A stretch of DNA of 9,078 bases, taken from the NCBI GenBank assembly GCA_913061335.1, contig CAJXTP010000111.1:1-9078 (forward strand), written 5' to 3'. How positions within the stretch are numbered: the first letter of the stretch is position 1; each line of letters starts with the position of its first letter. Origin of the DNA: an uncultured Loktanella sp. (lineage in GTDB: Bacteria; Pseudomonadota; Alphaproteobacteria; Rhodobacterales; Rhodobacteraceae). Shown here piece by piece: positions 1 through 6,429 of this stretch. The translations under genes and the position numbers were made by a program. Below the pieces are notes generated by a model. It did not search any database, was not told the origin of the DNA, and was given only the letters and a program-made list of their open reading frames with translations.

Positions 1-37
1 GAGGTCTCGTGGGCTCGGAGATGTGTATAAGAGACAG
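1..37. other. Nextera read-2 adapter (synthetic, untrimmed)
   Basis: Positions 4-37 read as the full Nextera transposase read-2 adapter, and 19-37 are the 19-bp Tn5 mosaic end AGATGTGTATAAGAGACAG. The three bases before it may be the tail of the i7 index. This is library-construction sequence, not genome, so open frames starting here (for example at position 23 on the plus strand) are artefacts. Native sequence begins at 38. Confidence 0.98.
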
Positions 38-766
38 TTCTTTAACAGTACAAGCGAACACGGCTTCTTTGCCGGCAAGATGCTCTGCCTGATAATCATC
101 AGGGAAGGACACGGTCACGTCACGCTCTTCACCAGCAACAACTTTCAGCAGGCCTTCTTCAAAGCCGGGGATGAAAGAGTTGGAACCAAGCACCAGCGGG
201 TAATCTTCAGCAGTGCCGCCGTCGAATGCTTCGCCGTCTACTTTACCGACAAAGTCGATCACAACTTGCATGCCGTCTTTGGCCATGCCGTTCTTTTTCT
301 CGAATGTGACCGCTTGTGGGGATGCTGCGAGGTTATCGAGTGCTTCTTGAACAGATGCTTCGTCGGCTTCGACTTTCAGGCTATCAAGTTTAATTTTCTT
401 GAAATCAACTTCTGGCACATCTGGAAGACGCTCGTAAGACACGTCGCCTTCAACGTCGTCGCCCTCTTTCCACTCAGGATTCGTCATCTTGATTTCTGGC
501 TGCGCCGCTGGACGGTCACCGGATGTTTCCATGTGCTCGTTCATCGCGCCGTCGATGGCTTCTTGCATCGCTTCGCCCATAACGCGCTGGCCGAACTGCT
601 TGCGCATCATTGCCATCGGAACTTTGCCTTTGCGAAAGCCCTTCATTTCGACGTCAGCTTGCGCTTCTTTCAGCTTTTCTTCGACTTTTACGTCCATTTC
701 GGCCGCAGTGACCGTGATCGCGTAACCGCGTTTCAGGCCTTCGTTCAGGGTCTCTTTAACCTGCAT
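38..766 (-). CDS. tig: Trigger factor, N-terminal 243 residues (3' end cut by window edge)
   Basis: Ribosome-associated chaperone and peptidyl-prolyl isomerase that binds nascent chains at the exit tunnel. The minus strand encodes a protein starting MQVKETLNEGLKRGYAITVT. Residues 1 to about 115 form the ribosome-binding domain, with the signature loop GFRKGKVP at 43-50 that docks on ribosomal protein L23. Residues about 150-243 are the FKBP-like PPIase domain, seen in VIDFVGKVDGEAFDGG (169-184) and LGSNSFIPGFEEGL (193-206). Family members are usually about 430-450 residues, so the C-terminal substrate-cradling domain is missing. The reading frame runs straight into the sequencing adapter, so the truncation is technical, not a pseudogene. 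The ATG at 766-764 has a purine-rich ribosome site (AAGAAGGAAG) just upstream. The gene lies 26 bp downstream of tRNA-Leu on the same strand and could share its transcript. Confidence 0.96.
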
Positions 767-792
767 GGAACTTCCTTCTTCTCAAAAAAATG

Positions 793-876
793 TGGTGCGG
801 GTGAAGGGACTCGAACCCCCACGCCATAGGCGCCAGAACCTAAATCTGGTGCGTCTACCAATTCCGCCACACCCGC
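793..876 (-). tRNA. tRNA-Leu(UAG)
   Basis: The minus strand folds into a class II tRNA. The acceptor stem pairs GCGGGTG (876-870) with CACCCGC (803-797), followed by discriminator A (796) and an encoded CCA (795-793). The anticodon stem CCAGA/TCTGG (849-845 with 837-833) encloses the loop TTTAGGT, giving anticodon UAG (842-840) for CUN leucine codons. A long variable arm (CGCCTATGGCG) and the T-loop GGTTCGAGTCC are typical of tRNA-Leu. The length of 84 nt includes CCA. It sits directly upstream of tig. Confidence 0.96.
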
Positions 877-1047
877 ACATTTCAACCGACCAAATCACTT
901 GGGCCGATCTTTGCGGGGTGTCTAGCAAAGGCAACACTAAGAAGCGAGAGGAAAAATGAACTCAAAAAAGGCAAGACGATAACACTTTCTTGCCTTATTG
1001 TTCGTACAAGACTTGAGGCAGAAATCAGCAAGAGCGGGAAACACGCC

Positions 1048-1515
1048 ATGCACACGGGAACTATCACGCGCACAGCCAAGGCTGTTGCGAAGAAAACAAT
1101 CGAATCTGGCCTATGCGCTGGGACAACGGTCATGACACTGGACGGCGAAATGCCAGTTGAACATCTGTCCGTCGGCGACCGTGTTATTACACGTGATAGC
1201 GGTATGTCCGTTATTAAGGCTATTCACTCACGCGACGTGACGATTCGCCCAATCCGCATCAAAGCAGGATCGCTGGGCCACACCCGCCCCGACCGCGACA
1301 TGATTGTTGCACCCGGCGCACGCATTCACATTCGCGACTGGCGCGCAGAGGCCCTGTTTGGCGCCGCTGCCGCAACGGTAGAAGCGCACCGCCTTGTGGA
1401 CGGCGAATTCTTATCCCAGCAGCCAGCGCGCGATTTAAAGGTATTTGATCTGGTGTTTGACCGTGAGCACATTCTTTATGCAGACGGCGTAGAGGTTGTT
1501 TCCGCGGCCGCCTAA
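1048..1515 (+). CDS. Small stand-alone Hint (hedgehog/intein-like) domain protein
   Basis: A 155-residue protein that is almost entirely one Hint-type domain. The domain begins with Cys23 in GLCAGTTVMTLDGEMPVEHL (21-40), then the conserved turn LSVGDRVITRDSG (40-52), then PIRIKAGSLG (68-77), DRDMIVAPGARI (82-93), DWRAEALFG (97-105) and the closing segment DLVFDREHILYADGVEV (134-150). This matches the bacterial Hint family common in Rhodobacteraceae. In hedgehog and inteins the fold cleaves or splices its own chain by an N-S shift at the first Cys. Here only 22 mostly basic residues precede Cys23, and there is no C-terminal partner or splice-junction HN, so self-splicing is unlikely. In relatives as I recall them the middle motif reads SPQHR; here it is APGAR, without the histidine. 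No signal peptide or membrane segment is visible. The ribosome site is weak (GCGGGAA). The gene appears monocistronic: tRNA-Leu/tig diverges upstream and a terminator follows. The physiological role is unknown. Confidence 0.85.
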   Translation: MHTGTITRTAKAVAKKTIESGLCAGTTVMTLDGEMPVEHLSVGDRVITRDSGMSVIKAIHSRDVTIRPIRIKAGSLGHTRPDRDMIVAPGARIHIRDWRAEALFGAAAATVEAHRLVDGEFLSQQPARDLKVFDLVFDREHILYADGVEVVSAAA

Positions 1516-1535
1516 AGACGATCACAGCAATTTTG

Positions 1536-1568
1536 AAGGCCGCCCTTGTTCGCACAGGGCGGCTTTTC
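1536..1568 (+). terminator. Rho-independent terminator of the Hint gene
   Basis: Perfect 8-bp stem GCCGCCCT (1539-1546) / AGGGCGGC (1556-1563) with a 9-nt loop. It can be extended by AAG..TTT pairs and is followed by TTTT (1564-1567). It starts 20 bp after the Hint stop codon and separates that gene from glnB. Confidence 0.88.
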
Positions 1569-1774
1569 TCGTTTTGGGGCTGTATATCCCCATATTGCAT
1601 GATGTCAGGCCGCAGTTTTCATTTTGCTTATTTTTTAATCTAACGGGTTAAAAATAATGCATGCACCCCTTTTTCAGCGATCCCGACGGATCATGTGAAC
1701 CCCAAGAATTGTCCATACAGGTGCGCCGTGGTCTGACGTCTGTGTAAAGCAATACACGTAGAGGAGTCGCAGCC
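1569..1774 (+). promoter_or_regulatory. glnB promoter/leader region
   Basis: 206 bp of non-coding DNA upstream of glnB. It includes a strikingly AT-rich block (about 1618-1660), where TTGCTT (1625-1630) and TTAAAA lie 18 bp apart as a poor sigma-70-like pair. A TGCATGCACC element sits just after it; TGCACC resembles one half of the enteric NtrC operator, but no GGTGCA partner is present. Close to the start is a dyad, GTGTA (1742-1746) / TACAC (1753-1757) with a 6-nt spacer, ending 3 nt before the ribosome site GAGGAG (1761-1766). I see no GG-N10-GC sigma-54 element. In Rhodobacter capsulatus glnB is activated by NtrC with sigma-70 polymerase, which would fit this absence. Exact promoter not resolved. 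Confidence 0.4.
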
Positions 1775-2113
1775 ATGAAAAAAATCGAAGCAATCATCAA
1801 GCCATTCAAACTCGACGAAGTGAAAGAAGCCTTGCAGGACGTCGGCGTCCAAGGGCTTTCAGTCGTCGAAGTTAAAGGCTTTGGCCGTCAAAAAGGCCAC
1901 ACAGAATTGTACCGCGGTGCAGAATATGTCGTCGATTTCCTGCCAAAGGTGAAAATCGAAGTCGTTCTGGCTGACGACCAGTTGGATGCTGCGATTGAAG
2001 CCATTGTTGCAGCTGCCAAAACTGACAAGATCGGCGACGGCAAAATATTCGTGTCGACCGTTGAGCAAGCCATCCGCATTCGTACCGGTGAATCCGGCGA
2101 CGACGCACTGTAA
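1775..2113 (+). CDS. glnB: Nitrogen regulatory protein P-II (GlnB)
   Basis: Trimeric cytosolic signal protein that reports 2-oxoglutarate, ATP/ADP and glutamine status, controlling the adenylylation of glutamine synthetase (through GlnE) and the NtrB/NtrC system. It has 112 residues, the usual length. The T-loop is intact (about 37-55) with the uridylylation tyrosine Tyr51 in YRGAEYVVD (46-54). The C-terminal PII signature is present as KIGDGKIFVSTVEQAIRIRTGE (85-106, nucleotide and 2-oxoglutarate pocket). Asp54 favours GlnB over GlnK, which carries Asn there in enterics, and the glnA neighbour favours GlnB too (a GlnK would normally sit beside amtB). The start is supported by GAGGAG 8 nt upstream. 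glnA follows after 42 bp on the same strand with no terminator between, the classic glnBA operon of alphaproteobacteria. Confidence 0.98.
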   Translation: MKKIEAIIKPFKLDEVKEALQDVGVQGLSVVEVKGFGRQKGHTELYRGAEYVVDFLPKVKIEVVLADDQLDAAIEAIVAAAKTDKIGDGKIFVSTVEQAIRIRTGESGDDAL

Positions 2114-2155
2114 TTAACCCACTAATTTTCTATCTCTACCACAAAGGGAAACGCT

Positions 2156-3562
2156 ATGAGCGCGAAAGACGTAATTAAACTGATGCAGGACGAGGGTGCT
2201 GAATACCTCGATATCCGTTTCACTGACCCAAAAGGCCGGTTGCAGCACGTGACCATCATTAACGATCTTGTTGATGAAGACTTTCTTGATGAAGGTTTCA
2301 TGTTTGATGGCTCGTCCATCGAGGGCTGGAAATCCATCGACAAGTCCGACATGAAGCTGATCCCAGACACAAAGTCGGCTTATGTTGATCCGTTCTATGC
2401 TGAAAAGACCGTCTGCATTCACTGCAACGTCGTTGAGCCGGACACTGGCGAAGCGTATCCACGCGACCCACGCGGCACAGCCGAAAAAGCTGAAGCATAT
2501 CTGACGTCTACCGGCATCGGTGACACTGCATTTTTCGGCCCAGAAGCTGAATTCTTCGTCTTTGACGATGTACGTTATTCGGTCAGCATCAACAAAGTGT
2601 CTTACCAGGTTGACGCAATTGACGGGTCTTGGAACACAGACACCGAGTACGAGATGGGCAACACTGGCCACCGTCCCGGCCTTAAGGGCGGCTATTTCCC
2701 TGTGAACCCGACCGATGATGCACATGATATGCGCGGCGAAATGCTGTCCACCATGAAGCGCATGGGCATGAAAGTTGACAAGCACCACCACGAAGTGGCG
2801 TCTTGCCAGCACGAGCTAGGCCTGATTTTTGGCACGCTCACGCATCAAGCTGATGAAATTCAGAAATACAAATATGTGATCCACAACGTCGCACAGGCTT
2901 ACGGCAAGTCCGCGACATTCATGCCAAAGCCAATCGCAGGCGATAACGGCACTGGCATGCACGTGAACATGTCGATCTGGAAAGACGGCAAACCGATCTT
3001 TGCGGGCGACAAATACGCTGATCTGTCACAAGAAGCATTGTACTTCATCGGTGGTATCTTGAAGCACGCCCCTGCCCTGAACGCGATCACAAACCCAACG
3101 ACAAATTCATACAAGCGTTTGATCCCTGGCTTTGAAGCGCCTGTTCTGCGTGCGTATTCTGCATCCAACCGTTCGGGTGCTGTGCGTATTCCTTGGGCTG
3201 AAAACCCTAAGGCAAAGCGTGTTGAAGCCCGTTTCCCTGATCCAGCAGCCAACCCATATCTTTGCTTTGCGGCATTGTTGATGGCTGGCCTTGACGGCAT
3301 CAAGAACAAGATTGATCCGGGTGCTGCATCTGACAAAGATCTGTATGACCTGCCACCAGAAGAGCTGGCCGCGATCCCAACTGTTTGTGGGTCTTTGCGC
3401 GAAGCACTGGACGCGCTTGAGGCTGATCACGAGTTCTTGCTGCAAGGCGACGTGTTCACCAAAGACCAACTTGAAGGCTATATGGCCCTGCGTTGGGCAG
3501 AAGTGAATGAGTACGAGCAGACCCCGCACCCAGTTGAGTATAAGTTGTACTATAGCTGCTAA
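2156..3562 (+). CDS. glnA: Type I glutamine synthetase
   Basis: Dodecameric cytosolic enzyme that makes glutamine from glutamate, ammonia and ATP, the main ammonium-assimilation step. 468 residues, a normal GSI length. The N-terminal beta-grasp carries FDGSSIEGW (50-58). Metal and substrate residues are all visible: Glu130 and Glu132 in GPEAEFF, Glu213 in HHE, Glu220, NGTGMH with His269, Arg339, Arg344, Glu357 and Arg359. The adenylylation site is Tyr397 in DKDLYDLPPEE, so the enzyme should be switched off by GlnE under the control of PII encoded next door. From residue 220 onward the numbering coincides with that of the Salmonella enzyme. One difference: the motif usually written GMHxHxS reads GMHVNMS, with Asn271 in place of the second histidine. 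The ribosome site AAGGGAAA lies 6-7 nt before the ATG. A strong terminator follows the gene. Confidence 0.98.
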   Translation: MSAKDVIKLMQDEGAEYLDIRFTDPKGRLQHVTIINDLVDEDFLDEGFMFDGSSIEGWKSIDKSDMKLIPDTKSAYVDPFYAEKTVCIHCNVVEPDTGEAYPRDPRGTAEKAEAYLTSTGIGDTAFFGPEAEFFVFDDVRYSVSINKVSYQVDAIDGSWNTDTEYEMGNTGHRPGLKGGYFPVNPTDDAHDMRGEMLSTMKRMGMKVDKHHHEVASCQHELGLIFGTLTHQADEIQKYKYVIHNVAQAYGKSATFMPKPIAGDNGTGMHVNMSIWKDGKPIFAGDKYADLSQEALYFIGGILKHAPALNAITNPTTNSYKRLIPGFEAPVLRAYSASNRSGAVRIPWAENPKAKRVEARFPDPAANPYLCFAALLMAGLDGIKNKIDPGAASDKDLYDLPPEELAAIPTVCGSLREALDALEADHEFLLQGDVFTKDQLEGYMALRWAEVNEYEQTPHPVEYKLYYSC

Positions 3563-3581
3563 TCGGCGAAATTTTACGGCG

Positions 3582-3610
3582 AAGGGCGTTCCAATTGGAG
3601 CGCCCTTTTT
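3582..3610 (+). terminator. Rho-independent terminator of glnBA
   Basis: Hairpin AAGGGCGTTCC (3582-3592) / GGAGCGCCCTT (3597-3607), 11 bp with one G-T wobble plus a possible A-T closing pair. The loop is tiny and AATT-like, and a run of five T follows at 3606-3610. It begins 20 bp after the glnA stop and insulates dddP from the nitrogen operon. Confidence 0.93.
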
Positions 3611-3673
3611 CATGCGCGGTGGCCAGAAATGCCCTCAAGCGTCATTTCGCCTAGGCAAAACGTCGATATCTGA

Positions 3674-3698
3674 CCGGACAAATGCGGGTTACGTCCGG
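3674..3698 (+). promoter_or_regulatory. Inverted repeat upstream of dddP, possible operator
   Basis: CCGGAC (3674-3679) and GTCCGG (3693-3698) form a perfect 6-bp inverted repeat with centres about 19 bp apart, 35 bp before the dddP start. Face-of-helix spacing of about two turns fits a dimeric regulator, but a hairpin is equally possible. No T-run follows, so it is not a terminator. A second short dyad, TGGGG/CCCCA (about 3707-3722), lies directly before the ribosome site. No regulator gene is in the window. Function inferred only. Confidence 0.35.
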
Positions 3699-3732
3699 CA
3701 TGCTTGTGGGGAAAACACCCCAGAGGCGACCT

Positions 3733-5073
3733 ATGAACCAGCATCATCGCGATATTCGCAAGATCGACCCGACACGTGGTGCCACGCTGGCCGATGGGTC
3801 ACCAAATAATGACGACCGCGTCGAAATAGGGCCAACGCAGCTGGCGTTCGGGGAATGGGAAAAGGCGGGCCTTGTGCTGCCCAACCTGCCCGCGATGCGC
3901 GCTTTTCGCCACAAACGCCTAACCGATGCCGTGAATGCGCGGGGATACGGCGGCATATTGATGTTTGACCCGCTTAACATCCGTTACGCCACCGACAGCA
4001 CGAATATGCAGCTGTGGAATACCCATAACGCGTTCCGCGCCTGCCTTGTCTGTGCCGATGGGTATATGGCTATTTGGGACTATAAGAATGCGATTTTCTT
4101 GAGTAAATTCAATCACTTGGTTAATGAACAACGCTCTGGCGCTGATCTGTTTTATTTTGATCGCGGTGACAAGATTGATGTCGCAGCAGATGCGTTTTCC
4201 AATCAAGTTCGCGACGTCATTGCTGAACATGGCGGCGCAAACATGCGGCTTGGCGTTGACAAGATTATGATCCACGGCCTGCGTGCGTTGGAAGCCCAAG
4301 GGTTTGACGTCATCCCCGGTGAAGAGTTGACTGAAAAGGCCCGTTCGATCAAAGGACCGGATGAAATTCTTGCGATGCGCTGCGCGTCGGTTGCCTGCGA
4401 AATCGCTTGCGCCGAAATGGAAACTGCAGCCCGATCGGGCGTGCCCAAAGGTGACATGTCAGAAAATGACATCTGGGCGGTTCTTCATGCTGAAAACATC
4501 AGGCGCGGCGGCGAATGGATTGAAACGCGCCTGCTAACGTCAGGGCCACGCACCAATCCTTGGTTTCAAGAATGTGGCCCGCGCATTGTGCAAAACAACG
4601 AAATCGTCGCCTTTGATACCGATATGGTGGGCGCATATGGCATTTGCATTGATATCAGCCGGACATGGTGGATCGGCGATCAAAAGCCGCGAGCGGACAT
4701 GATTGAAGCGATGAAGGTCGGTGTGGACCATATTGAGCAAAATATGCAGATGCTGAAACCGGGGGTGAATATCCAAGATTTGAGCCGAAATTGCCATCAG
4801 TTGCCCGACAAGTTTCAAAGCCTGAAATACGGCTGCATGATGCACGGTGTGGGCCTATGCGATGAATGGCCGCTTGTGGCCTATCCTGATCAAATGGTCG
4901 ACGGTGCGTTTGATTATGAGCTGCAACCGGGCATGACGTTGTGTGTTGAGGCGCTGATTAGCCCCGAGGGCGGCGATTTTTCGATTAAGCTGGAGGACCA
5001 AGTTTTGATTACGGAAACTGGGTTCGAAAACATTACAAAATACCCGCATGATCCGGCGCTGATGGGACACTAG
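3733..5073 (+). CDS. dddP: Dimethylsulfoniopropionate lyase DddP (M24 peptidase-like fold)
   Basis: Cleaves DMSP, the algal osmolyte, into dimethyl sulfide and acrylate. 446 residues, the family length. DddP has the pita-bread fold of M24 metallopeptidases but acts as a C-S lyase with a di-metal (reported as iron) centre. The published metal ligands Asp295, Asp297, Asp307, His371, Glu406 and Glu421 and the proposed catalytic base Asp377 all occur at exactly those numbers: AFDTD (293-297), CIDISR (305-310), MMHGVGLCDEWP (369-380), CVEA (404-407) and KLEDQ (419-423). The N-terminal segments RKIDPTRGATLADG (9-22) and IRYATDSTNMQLWNTHN (83-99) also look like DddP, not ordinary Xaa-Pro dipeptidases. 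The exact number match, plus AGAGG 6 nt upstream, supports the ATG at 3733 over an in-frame ATG at 3682. No signal peptide; cytosolic. The next gene starts 84 bp later and may be co-transcribed. No dddD, dmdA, acuI or BCCT transporter gene is nearby, so acrylate handling must be encoded elsewhere. Confidence 0.95.
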   Translation: MNQHHRDIRKIDPTRGATLADGSPNNDDRVEIGPTQLAFGEWEKAGLVLPNLPAMRAFRHKRLTDAVNARGYGGILMFDPLNIRYATDSTNMQLWNTHNAFRACLVCADGYMAIWDYKNAIFLSKFNHLVNEQRSGADLFYFDRGDKIDVAADAFSNQVRDVIAEHGGANMRLGVDKIMIHGLRALEAQGFDVIPGEELTEKARSIKGPDEILAMRCASVACEIACAEMETAARSGVPKGDMSENDIWAVLHAENIRRGGEWIETRLLTSGPRTNPWFQECGPRIVQNNEIVAFDTDMVGAYGICIDISRTWWIGDQKPRADMIEAMKVGVDHIEQNMQMLKPGVNIQDLSRNCHQLPDKFQSLKYGCMMHGVGLCDEWPLVAYPDQMVDGAFDYELQPGMTLCVEALISPEGGDFSIKLEDQVLITETGFENITKYPHDPALMGH

Positions 5074-5157
5074 GTCGTGATCAGCAGTGGCTTTGGTTGC
5101 ATATTGCTGAGAATTCATCGCAGGTTCGCATAGCTTTTACATGTAGGGGACGCAACG

Positions 5158-6369
5158 ATGCGCACTGAACGATTTACTTTTCCCGGCCACGGCGGACATG
5201 ACCTTGCTGCCCGTTTGGATATGCCGAGCGGCGCACATTTGGCCACGGCGGTGTTTGCACATTGCTTTACCTGCTCTAAGGATATCACTGCTGCCCGCAG
5301 GATTGCGGCGCGTTTGACCACGATGGGTTATGCGGTTTTGCGGTTTGATTTCACAGGCTTGGGTCATTCCGATGGGGAGTTTGAGAACACGAACTTCACG
5401 TCTAATGTTGGTGATCTTTATGCCGCCGTTGACGGTTTGACGGCGCGCGGCATGGCGCCAACGTTGCTGATTGGACATTCGCTTGGTGGTGCTGCCGTTT
5501 TGAAGGCCGCATCAAATCTGCCCGACATCAAGGCTGTTGTCACAATTGGCGCGCCTGCTGATCCTGCGCATGTGATACACAATTTCGGCGCATCGCTTGC
5601 TGAGATTGAAAAGAACGGCAAGGCCACGGTTTCACTCGCTGGCCGCCCATTTACGATCAGCCACGATTTTGTCCAAGATGTCGAGGCGACAGAGTTAAAC
5701 GGTTGCTTGGCCAAGCTGCGCGCCGCGTTATTGGTGCTGCATAGTCCGATTGATCAGACCGTTGGCATTGAGAACGCCAGTCAGATATTTCTGGCGGCCA
5801 AGCATCCAAAGAGCTTTGTCAGCCTTGATAGCGCAGATCACCTGATTAGTGATCCTGATGATGCGGAATATGCGGCAGACGTGATTGCGGCGTGGGCGCG
5901 CAAGTATCTGCCGGTTGTCGAGACGGCCCCAGATAGCCAAGTCCCAGAGGGTATTTTGCGCGTGTCAGAGGCTGATCCAGATGGATTTTTGCAAGATATT
6001 CAATCCGGCGACAACCATTCGGCATTGGCGGATGAACCTGCGTCATTTGGCGGCACGAACAAAGGCATGTCGCCTTATGGGTTCCTGTCCGCCGCACTTG
6101 GGGCCTGCACATCGATGACAATTCGGATGTATGCGCGGCGCAAGAAAATGGCCCTGACACATGTCAGTGTCGATATTACCCACGGCAAAAGTCATTTCCA
6201 GGATGCAGATACCAGTGCCACGACCAAGGTTGATGTCTTCACGCGTGACATCCATCTGAGCGGTGATCTGACTGACGATGAGCGCGCCCGCCTGCTTGCG
6301 ATTGCAGACAAATGCCCCGTGCACCGCACGCTTGAGCAAAGTTCAAAAGTTATTTCAAGACTTGTCTAA
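5158..6369 (+). CDS. Bifunctional alpha/beta hydrolase - OsmC family fusion protein
   Basis: 403 residues with two domains. Residues 1 to about 252 are an alpha/beta hydrolase: HCFTCSKD (35-42) at the oxyanion region, FDFTGLGHSDGEF (63-75), and the nucleophile elbow GHSLGG (106-111) with Ser108. Asp199 in HSPIDQT and His228 in SADHLI are candidates for the rest of the triad. After a linker (about 253-285) comes an OsmC/Ohr-like domain with its two redox cysteines, Cys317 in LGACTSMTIRMYARRK and Cys386 in DKCPVHRTLEQ. OsmC proteins reduce organic hydroperoxides or related electrophiles with thiols. This fused architecture is known in proteobacteria, but its natural substrate is, to my knowledge, not established. 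No signal peptide. AGGGGA lies 7 nt before the ATG. It follows dddP by 84 bp on the same strand with no terminator between, so the two may form an operon. A long hairpin follows. Confidence 0.92.
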   Translation: MRTERFTFPGHGGHDLAARLDMPSGAHLATAVFAHCFTCSKDITAARRIAARLTTMGYAVLRFDFTGLGHSDGEFENTNFTSNVGDLYAAVDGLTARGMAPTLLIGHSLGGAAVLKAASNLPDIKAVVTIGAPADPAHVIHNFGASLAEIEKNGKATVSLAGRPFTISHDFVQDVEATELNGCLAKLRAALLVLHSPIDQTVGIENASQIFLAAKHPKSFVSLDSADHLISDPDDAEYAADVIAAWARKYLPVVETAPDSQVPEGILRVSEADPDGFLQDIQSGDNHSALADEPASFGGTNKGMSPYGFLSAALGACTSMTIRMYARRKKMALTHVSVDITHGKSHFQDADTSATTKVDVFTRDIHLSGDLTDDERARLLAIADKCPVHRTLEQSSKVISRLV

Positions 6370-6374
6370 AATGA

Positions 6375-6409
6375 AAATGGGCGCGCAAGCCAAGCCTGCG
6401 CGCCCATTT
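6375..6409. terminator. Bidirectional terminator between convergent genes
   Basis: Perfect 13-bp stem AAATGGGCGCGCA (6375-6387) / TGCGCGCCCATTT (6397-6409) with a 9-nt loop. It lies between the hydrolase-OsmC stop (6369) and the bioY stop (6430). The plus direction ends in ATTTC, a short T tract; the minus direction ends in ATTTTCAT, slightly better. It can serve both converging transcripts. Confidence 0.85.
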
Positions 6410-6429
6410 CGAAATCTATCAGTCGCGGG

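Noticed and set aside
23..829. Long plus-strand open frame over the left end
   Set aside because: It starts inside the sequencing adapter, runs antisense to trigger factor and ends in the tRNA gene; the peptide looks like no known family, while the minus strand gives a clear trigger factor.
877..1047. Promoter elements between tRNA-Leu and the Hint gene
   Set aside because: 171 bp of non-coding DNA must hold divergent promoters, and a minus-strand TTGCCT with a poor -10 can be found, but no pair is good enough to annotate.
1569..1774. Sigma-54 promoter or full NtrC operator before glnB
   Set aside because: No GG-N10-GC element and only a single TGCACC half-site were found.
2114..2812. 232-codon minus-strand open frame
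   Set aside because: Antisense shadow of glnA, whose plus-strand frame is a full-length, motif-complete enzyme.
3682..3732. Upstream in-frame ATG extending DddP by 17 residues
   Set aside because: No ribosome site, lies inside the inverted-repeat spacer, and would shift the catalytic residues off the published DddP numbering that the 3733 start matches exactly.
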